Positions 15,581 to 19,347 of a stretch of 19,347 bases of DNA are shown here, one piece after another. A model generated the notes under the pieces. The model ran no database searches and had not been told where the DNA came from. It saw only the letters and a list, made by a program, of their open reading frames with translations. The DNA lies in contig NZ_JBJGXI010000070.1 in the NCBI RefSeq assembly GCF_045635475.1, positions 1 to 19,347 on the forward strand, written 5' to 3'. The position numbers and the translations under genes are program-made. Source of the DNA: JBJGXI01 sp045635475. GTDB taxonomy: Bacteria; Bacillota; Bacilli; Bacillales; Amphibacillaceae. How positions within the stretch are numbered: the first letter of the stretch is position 1; every line of letters starts with the position of its first letter.

Positions 15581-15846
15581 AAAAAAATCCCATCATCCAA
15601 AAAAGGACGAAAAGGATTTATTTTCCGTGGTACCACCTTTGTTTATAGAAAAATACATATCTATACACTTCATTCAGGTAACGGCTCTGCACCGGCTTCT
15701 TCTACTATCGTTCAAAGAAGCAGCATCCAAGGCGACATTCCAAAGCAATCATCCTAGGAAATCTTTCAGCAATACGATTTCCCTCTCTACAAGCATTCAC
15801 TTTGTACTCTTCCTTATCACAGCTTTTATTCGTGTTATTTTATATA
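15581..15846 (-). ncRNA. Valine-specific T-box leader of valS
   Basis: Riboswitch that senses uncharged tRNA-Val. The minus strand has the T-box core AAAGGTGGTACCACGG (15625-15640), the side that pairs with the tRNA acceptor end. Upstream is a long stem I region; its specifier loop contains GGAATGTCGCC with the Val codon GTC at 15734-15736. Downstream is a terminator hairpin (TCGTCC, loop TTTTTT, GGATGA, with an outer AAATC/GATTT, about 15585-15619) ending in a run of seven T. When uncharged tRNA binds, the antiterminator forms and valS is transcribed. The 5' limit is estimated from the promoter at 15853-15882. Confidence 0.92.
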
Positions 15847-15852
15847 ATAGCT

Positions 15853-15882
15853 ATTTTATCCAAAATAACACAAATAAGTCAA
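15853..15882 (-). promoter_or_regulatory. Sigma-A promoter for the valS T-box transcript
   Basis: On the minus strand TTGACT (15877-15882) and TAAAAT (15853-15858) are 18 bp apart. The transcript would start near 15846 and give a leader of about 315 nt before valS. Confidence 0.7.
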
Positions 15883-15960
15883 CACCGAAATACTTTTTTA
15901 TGCACAAATAGGCAAGGCTCTAACATACAATACACCAAAAGAAGATAAAGAGGTGAAATC

Positions 15961-16149
15961 ATGGCACGTTTCTATCGATATCGGCTTCCACCTTGGTGTA
16001 GAACCTGGCTGCTCATTATTGAAAGAGCCTTGTTACCTATTTTGATATTCCAACTATGCCGTACATTATTTTTCCCGACAACTTTTGATGTTCTATTGTT
16101 AGGTTTTCTTGTCGGCTTATTTACTGCGTTTTATTTACAATGGATTTAG
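15961..16149 (+). CDS. Small membrane protein
   Basis: 62 residues, not assigned to a family. GAGGTGA at 15950-15956 is an excellent ribosome binding site 4-5 nt from the ATG, which is the main reason to accept the gene. The sequence has a basic, aromatic N-terminus (MARFYRYRLPPWCRTW) and two hydrophobic helices (about 17-35 and 42-60), ending FYLQWI. A two-helix inner membrane protein is likely. It runs opposite to its neighbours, and its stop overlaps the ysxE stop by 4 bp. The position beside spore coat genes may hint at a sporulation role, but nothing in the protein shows it. Confidence 0.7.
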   Translation: MARFYRYRLPPWCRTWLLIIERALLPILIFQLCRTLFFPTTFDVLLLGFLVGLFTAFYLQWI

Positions 16150-17165
16150 TCATCTTCAGCTGCCTGTTGTAACGCTAGTCTTCTTTCATATAAGTAATGC
16201 TGCATGGATAACCCGTGCATCAATCGTCTATATGATTGCTCCAGTGAGCGAATTTGAAATGGTTGTGCCTTTTTGGCATTCTTCTTTTCATAGCTTTCAA
16301 TTACAGATAAATAGGAAGAAGGATACAACAAATAGATCGCCAGCAAACTTTTCTCGCTTGATGCTAGTGGATTATATTTTTCATATATTGGAAATGCATT
16401 AATCAGTTGATCCATATAACTGTCGTGATACTGAAAAGCATGATAGTAATAAATGGCTAAATCCGTCATTGAATTTCCAAAAAAAGATCGTTCCCAATTT
16501 ATAAAATACGTTTGACTATTTTGATAGACCATATGCGTGGTCCTTAAGTTACCATGGCACATACAGGAGTATAATAATTTGTCCTCGGTAACATCTTCCA
16601 AATAATAGTCATACCAATCGTCCAGCTCGGAAAAGACTTGCTCTAAATCACGAAATTGCATACACACGCGTAATTCGAACGGGGACATGAAACGTCTCCG
16701 TTCGTACTTTTCCACGTAAGATAGCAACTTTCTGCGCAATTGTGCTAGTTGATTTTTCTCATTATCAATCAGCTTCTCAATATCCTTCACATCAATTTTT
16801 TGTTCGTTTTTTGTCTGTTTGTGAATTTTGGCGATGGAGGCATAAAACGATTCAATTTCATGCTCCGGCTCATCTGATTCTATTTGTTGTTTCCACGGGG
16901 AAAGATAATAAATTTCCTGTTGATCTTGAACAAAAATACCCCTATTGTTCGTCATATAAATTGGCACAATAGCGGACAATTGCTGTTGGCTAGCTGTTTG
17001 ATATACATGTTTCCATTGATTAATATTTGTATCCTTTAAACGAGAGCGCTTCAAGGCAAAGGAATATTGTGAGCTTTGGACTTGGTACAACCGATTAGTT
17101 ATTTGTCTAACCTCTGTTGGCGCTAATTGATACGCTTGTAAAACCTTATATATAGTTTCCATCAT
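16146..17165 (-). CDS. ysxE: Spore coat-associated protein YsxE (CotS/aminoglycoside phosphotransferase-like fold)
   Basis: 339 residues from ATG at 17165 (another ATG at 17162); GGAGTGAG at 17167-17174 favours this over the upstream in-frame Met at 17210. The protein belongs to the kinase-like CotS/YsxE/YutH group of the spore coat. The N-lobe has a Lys in FALKRSRL (the ATP-Lys position), and the C-lobe has CHGNLRTTHMVY (His204-Gly205-Asn206) and FINWERSFFGN (Asn223-Trp224-Glu225). In active aminoglycoside/choline kinases these read HGDxxxxN and (I)D(F/W)E, so both catalytic Asp are Asn here and a pseudokinase is likely. It follows spoVID on the same strand, as in B. subtilis, with a probable terminator between them. 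The family call rests on motifs plus gene order. Confidence 0.88.
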   Translation of the reverse strand: MMETIYKVLQAYQLAPTEVRQITNRLYQVQSSQYSFALKRSRLKDTNINQWKHVYQTASQQQLSAIVPIYMTNNRGIFVQDQQEIYYLSPWKQQIESDEPEHEIESFYASIAKIHKQTKNEQKIDVKDIEKLIDNEKNQLAQLRRKLLSYVEKYERRRFMSPFELRVCMQFRDLEQVFSELDDWYDYYLEDVTEDKLLYSCMCHGNLRTTHMVYQNSQTYFINWERSFFGNSMTDLAIYYYHAFQYHDSYMDQLINAFPIYEKYNPLASSEKSLLAIYLLYPSSYLSVIESYEKKNAKKAQPFQIRSLEQSYRRLMHGLSMQHYLYERRLALQQAAEDD

Positions 17166-17230
17166 TCTCACTCCACTGCTTTTAAACTTTATCGTAAAGA
17201 GTTTGTTCAAAACGTACTTAAAGTACTCTT

Positions 17231-17272
17231 AAATAAAATCCCTTGTCACTTTAAAAAATGTGTCAAGGGATT
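17231..17272 (-). terminator. Terminator between spoVID and ysxE
   Basis: AATCCCTTG.CAC (17237-17249) pairs with GTG.CAAGGGATT (17260-17272) with one internal mismatch. On the minus strand the stem leads into ATTTTATTT. It starts 12 bp after the spoVID stop. Readthrough may still supply ysxE. Confidence 0.75.
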
Positions 17273-17283
17273 GATTTCGAACA

Positions 17284-18474
17284 TTATCGTTTAGCGTGTG
17301 AATGGACTGGAATATATAATATTTGCCCTGCTGCTATACTGTCATCTTCGAGTCTATTTGTCCTAGTTATGTGGAATGGGGAGACATCATACTTTTCAGC
17401 AAGTGATTCTAACGTATCCTGTTCTTGAACAATACACATTTTCATACTTGAGTAACGTTCCTCTTTATCTTCAAAAATATTTAGTAGATATGTTGTATCG
17501 TCTTTGGTACGCTCTTCTTTTTGTCCATCAAGATTATCATCGTCTTCCTGATAATAAGCATTATTATCATATCCATGGATGGAAACTACATCTTTTTTCT
17601 TTGTTCCACTTTCAATACTAGACGATTCTTCGATATCTGCCTCATCTTTAATTACTACTTGAGGCTTTGCAAAAAATTCGGCAAAGCTTTGCGATTTTTT
17701 CTTCTTTTTTGATTTTTCTTTTTCGGCAGGTTTTTCTACACTTTCTTCTTGTTCCTCACTTGCAACTACTTCTTCTCTATCTGTTTCCTGTTCTGGCTCT
17801 ACCTCTAGTTCTGGTTCATCTCTAGCGATAGCATCTTCGAACGGTTTTCTCGCCTCTTCTTTCTCTTCCTCAGGCTCTGCCTTTTCTTTGACATCGAAAG
17901 AGAAAGATTCACCAGCTGGAGGGGGAGGGGGCTCGATAGGAGATGACTCCATTGGATAATCGTACGTATCTGGCTCTACAACTTCTTCACGATCAACTTC
18001 CAAACTACCGCCTGGTGTTTGATACTTATCCTCTTTCACACCATGAATGGAAACCGACGCATTTAAAAGCAGCTGGCTGTTCTCTGGCAGTTCATAATCG
18101 AATGAGTCAATACCTACCAAAATATCATCCGTCGAATTAATCCGATATTTCGGGATCGATATTTCCACAGGAAAACTATGAAAAAACTCATTCACACCAT
18201 CCTCATAGCTGTCCACTCGATCAATAAACCGCTGGGAAGGGTGGTCTCGAAATGACAACACCTGATCCTCTTCATCACTAGCTTCTTTTACTTGAAAATA
18301 CTCCCCTTTTAATTCAATTACACCTCGAATCGATACAAAATCATCGAATTCTTGAATAGAAATCTCAGGCTCCAAAGAGATTCCCATTATCTCATCAACT
18401 TCCTGTCCTTTTTTAAACCATAAAGACTCGTTTAAATCAAAGTTAAACACTGACTTATCACCGTTAGTCAACAC
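17284..18474 (-). CDS. spoVID: Stage VI sporulation protein D (spore coat morphogenesis)
   Basis: 396 residues. SpoVID directs coat encasement of the forespore, working with SpoIVA and SafA. The N-terminal ~165 residues form a compact domain (FNFDLNESLWFKKGQEVDE, ISIQEFDDFVSIRGVIELKG, FPVEISIPKYRI) as in SpoVID. The middle is low complexity: a Pro run (IEPPPPPAGE), then long Glu/Lys-rich stretches and KKKKKSQSFAEFFAKPQ. The C-terminus is a LysM domain (about 346-392: VQEQDTLESLAEKYDVSP, NRLEDDSIAAGQILYIPV). The start is GTG 18474 or TTG 18471, with GGGGAGG at about 18481-18487. It is shorter than B. subtilis SpoVID (575 residues); the acidic middle accounts for most of the difference. Its order before ysxE and valS is the conserved one. 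Confidence 0.93.
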   Translation of the reverse strand: MLTNGDKSVFNFDLNESLWFKKGQEVDEIMGISLEPEISIQEFDDFVSIRGVIELKGEYFQVKEASDEEDQVLSFRDHPSQRFIDRVDSYEDGVNEFFHSFPVEISIPKYRINSTDDILVGIDSFDYELPENSQLLLNASVSIHGVKEDKYQTPGGSLEVDREEVVEPDTYDYPMESSPIEPPPPPAGESFSFDVKEKAEPEEEKEEARKPFEDAIARDEPELEVEPEQETDREEVVASEEQEESVEKPAEKEKSKKKKKSQSFAEFFAKPQVVIKDEADIEESSSIESGTKKKDVVSIHGYDNNAYYQEDDDNLDGQKEERTKDDTTYLLNIFEDKEERYSSMKMCIVQEQDTLESLAEKYDVSPFHITRTNRLEDDSIAAGQILYIPVHSHAKR

Positions 18475-18621
18475 TAATTCCTCCCCTCAGAATCATCCGT
18501 AATCGAACATCACCCTCATGTTTAGATATATGAAATTTATTATGAAATATGCTTTAAAAAGCAAGAACGATAGAATGAGGGGATTATTAAAACGGGTAAC
18601 TACTTTAATATGTAATTCAGG

Positions 18622-18740
18622 TGAGTCAATTTCATAATTACCTTATACAGCTATCTTCATCCATATATAGTTCGGATACGGTTAAATCCGACTATATATG
18701 GATGAAGATAGTTAAAAATCAGTATTATGAAATTGACTCA
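18622..18740. repeat. 119-bp palindromic repeat, possibly MITE-like
   Basis: The outer arms are a perfect 17-bp inverted repeat (18622-18638, TGAGTCAATTTCATAAT; 18724-18740). Inner arms are a perfect 21-bp inverted repeat (18651-18671 and 18691-18711), extended by CGGAT/ATCCG around an 8-nt loop. The whole unit folds into one long hairpin. No target duplication is visible next to it. It may be a non-autonomous mobile repeat or an unusually long RNA hairpin. Confidence 0.75.
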
Positions 18741-18836
18741 GTTATCAAGAAAAATCGTTTTAGTAGATCGTTAATTAAAGGCGTTTAGGATCTGGCAGGA
18801 AGGAAATCAGTCTTCAGTAAGTAGAATAGAAATTGA

Positions 18837-19015
18837 GCGGACATATAGGGGCTTATTTCTTCTAAAATTCCAATTATGACTATTAGCCGGCCATCAGCAC
18901 CGTTATGTACTAATAATAGCCTACATTAGCAGTGATTGTATTCAAATAAGCGTACTGGTGGCCGCACAAAATTAAATACGCGTCATTTGTCACAGATAAG
19001 CGCGCTAGTGTCCGC
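18837..19015. repeat. Four copies of a 20-bp intergenic repeat
   Basis: The core is ATAAGC..CT..TG.CCGC. Plus-strand copies lie at 18946-18965 and 18996-19015 (start to start exactly 50 bp). Minus-strand copies lie at 18837-18856 and, more diverged, 18886-18906. Two copies thus face two others. A weaker partial match is at about 18976-18994. Confidence 0.65.
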
Positions 19016-19136
19016 CTAAAAACTCAACGGTTATAATTTCACATATCTGAGCAACCACCTCATCTTCATAGCACTACTGAGCCACCAAAAACTCACCAAC
19101 CTATTCCCAGTATTCGAAATCATCCCAAGAACAAAA

Positions 19137-19326
19137 GCGCAGAGCGCCGGTTAGCGACGTACGGACTGGGACTGCGATTACTCGCCCCACCGAAAACATT
19201 TGGACTGAACCGCAGGAGATAAAGGAAACATGCCCCTGCATAAGGGGTATGTCGACGTTGGACGACAAGTCCGCATTTAGTCGACCTTCTATAAAACCTC
19301 TCAGATTCTTGGCCTAGGAGAATCTG
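19137..19326. other. Candidate structured RNA or intergenic repeat element
   Basis: Five consecutive hairpins can be drawn: GCGC/GCGC (19137-19147); GCGA/TCGC (19174-19185) inside GGG/CCC; CATGCCCCT/AGGGGTATG (19229-19251); GTCGAC/GTCGAC (19251-19256 with 19280-19285) enclosing GGAC/GTCC; and CAGATTCT/AGAATCTG (19302-19326). The strand is not determined. It resembles GC-rich intergenic repeats I associate with halotolerant Bacillaceae, but I cannot name a family with confidence. Confidence 0.5.
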
Positions 19327-19347
19327 GCTTACGCCAGTTATCTAAAA

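Larger units (their letters stand above)
18475..19347. other. 870-bp region without genes, rich in repeats and hairpins
   Basis: No open frame with a ribosome binding site longer than about 20 codons is seen on either strand. In B. subtilis hemL lies upstream of spoVID; here it is either further on or absent. The region contains a 119-bp palindrome (18622-18740), four copies of a 20-bp repeat (18837-19015) and a hairpin-dense stretch (19137-19326). Base composition rises in GC towards the right end, unlike the AT-rich gaps elsewhere in the window. Confidence 0.7.

Noticed and set aside
18475..19347. tRNA, rRNA or hem genes in the right-hand gap.
   Set aside because: No tRNA cloverleaf, rRNA sequence or hem motif could be recognised.

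Overview
The window looks like the chromosome of a low-GC, endospore-forming member of the Bacillaceae, closest in feel to the Oceanobacillus/Virgibacillus group; the genus is an inference. The main anchor is the conserved block spoVID - ysxE - valS - folC on the minus strand (18474 down to 9509). In Bacillus subtilis the same genes run in this order and lead into comC. Here the place of comC is taken by a diguanylate cyclase and a type IV pilus locus.

Layout. 1-4098: pilus genes. A PilB-type assembly ATPase (cut by the window start) and a prepilin with a long beta-rich passenger region lie on the minus strand; two small minor pilin-like proteins diverge on the plus strand. 4140-7646: a complete 3507-bp transposon. 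It has 28-bp perfect terminal inverted repeats, an 8-bp target duplication (CACTTTTA), and arrays of a 12-bp repeat inside both ends. It carries a small putative DNA-binding protein gene, a 649-residue zinc-finger transposase gene and a lipoprotein gene as cargo. 7669-9399: membrane-bound GAF-GGDEF diguanylate cyclase. 9509-10801: folC. 10887-12643: two tandem RimK-like ATP-grasp paralogues on the plus strand, which separate folC from valS. 12878-15529: valS, preceded by a valine T-box leader. 15961-16149: small membrane protein. 16146-17165: ysxE. 17284-18474: spoVID. 18475-19347: no gene; it holds a 119-bp perfect-arm palindrome, four copies of a 20-bp repeat and a region rich in stable hairpins.

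Main discovery candidate. Removing the transposon and one copy of its target duplication restores an intrinsic terminator (15-bp arms, loop CACTTTTA) between the convergent minor pilin and cyclase genes. The element sits exactly in the terminator loop, and the duplicated bases are the whole loop. Inside each end it carries an inward-facing terminator, so it appears to replace the one it broke. The 12-bp repeats lie in register, in the same direction at both ends, next to a gene for a small ribbon-helix-helix-like protein. Together these suggest a little-described transposon family that targets terminators or palindromes and insulates itself.

The pre-insertion locus also links second-messenger and pilus functions: the N-terminus of PilB carries two c-di-GMP-binding MshEN-type motifs, and the next gene across the terminator makes c-di-GMP.
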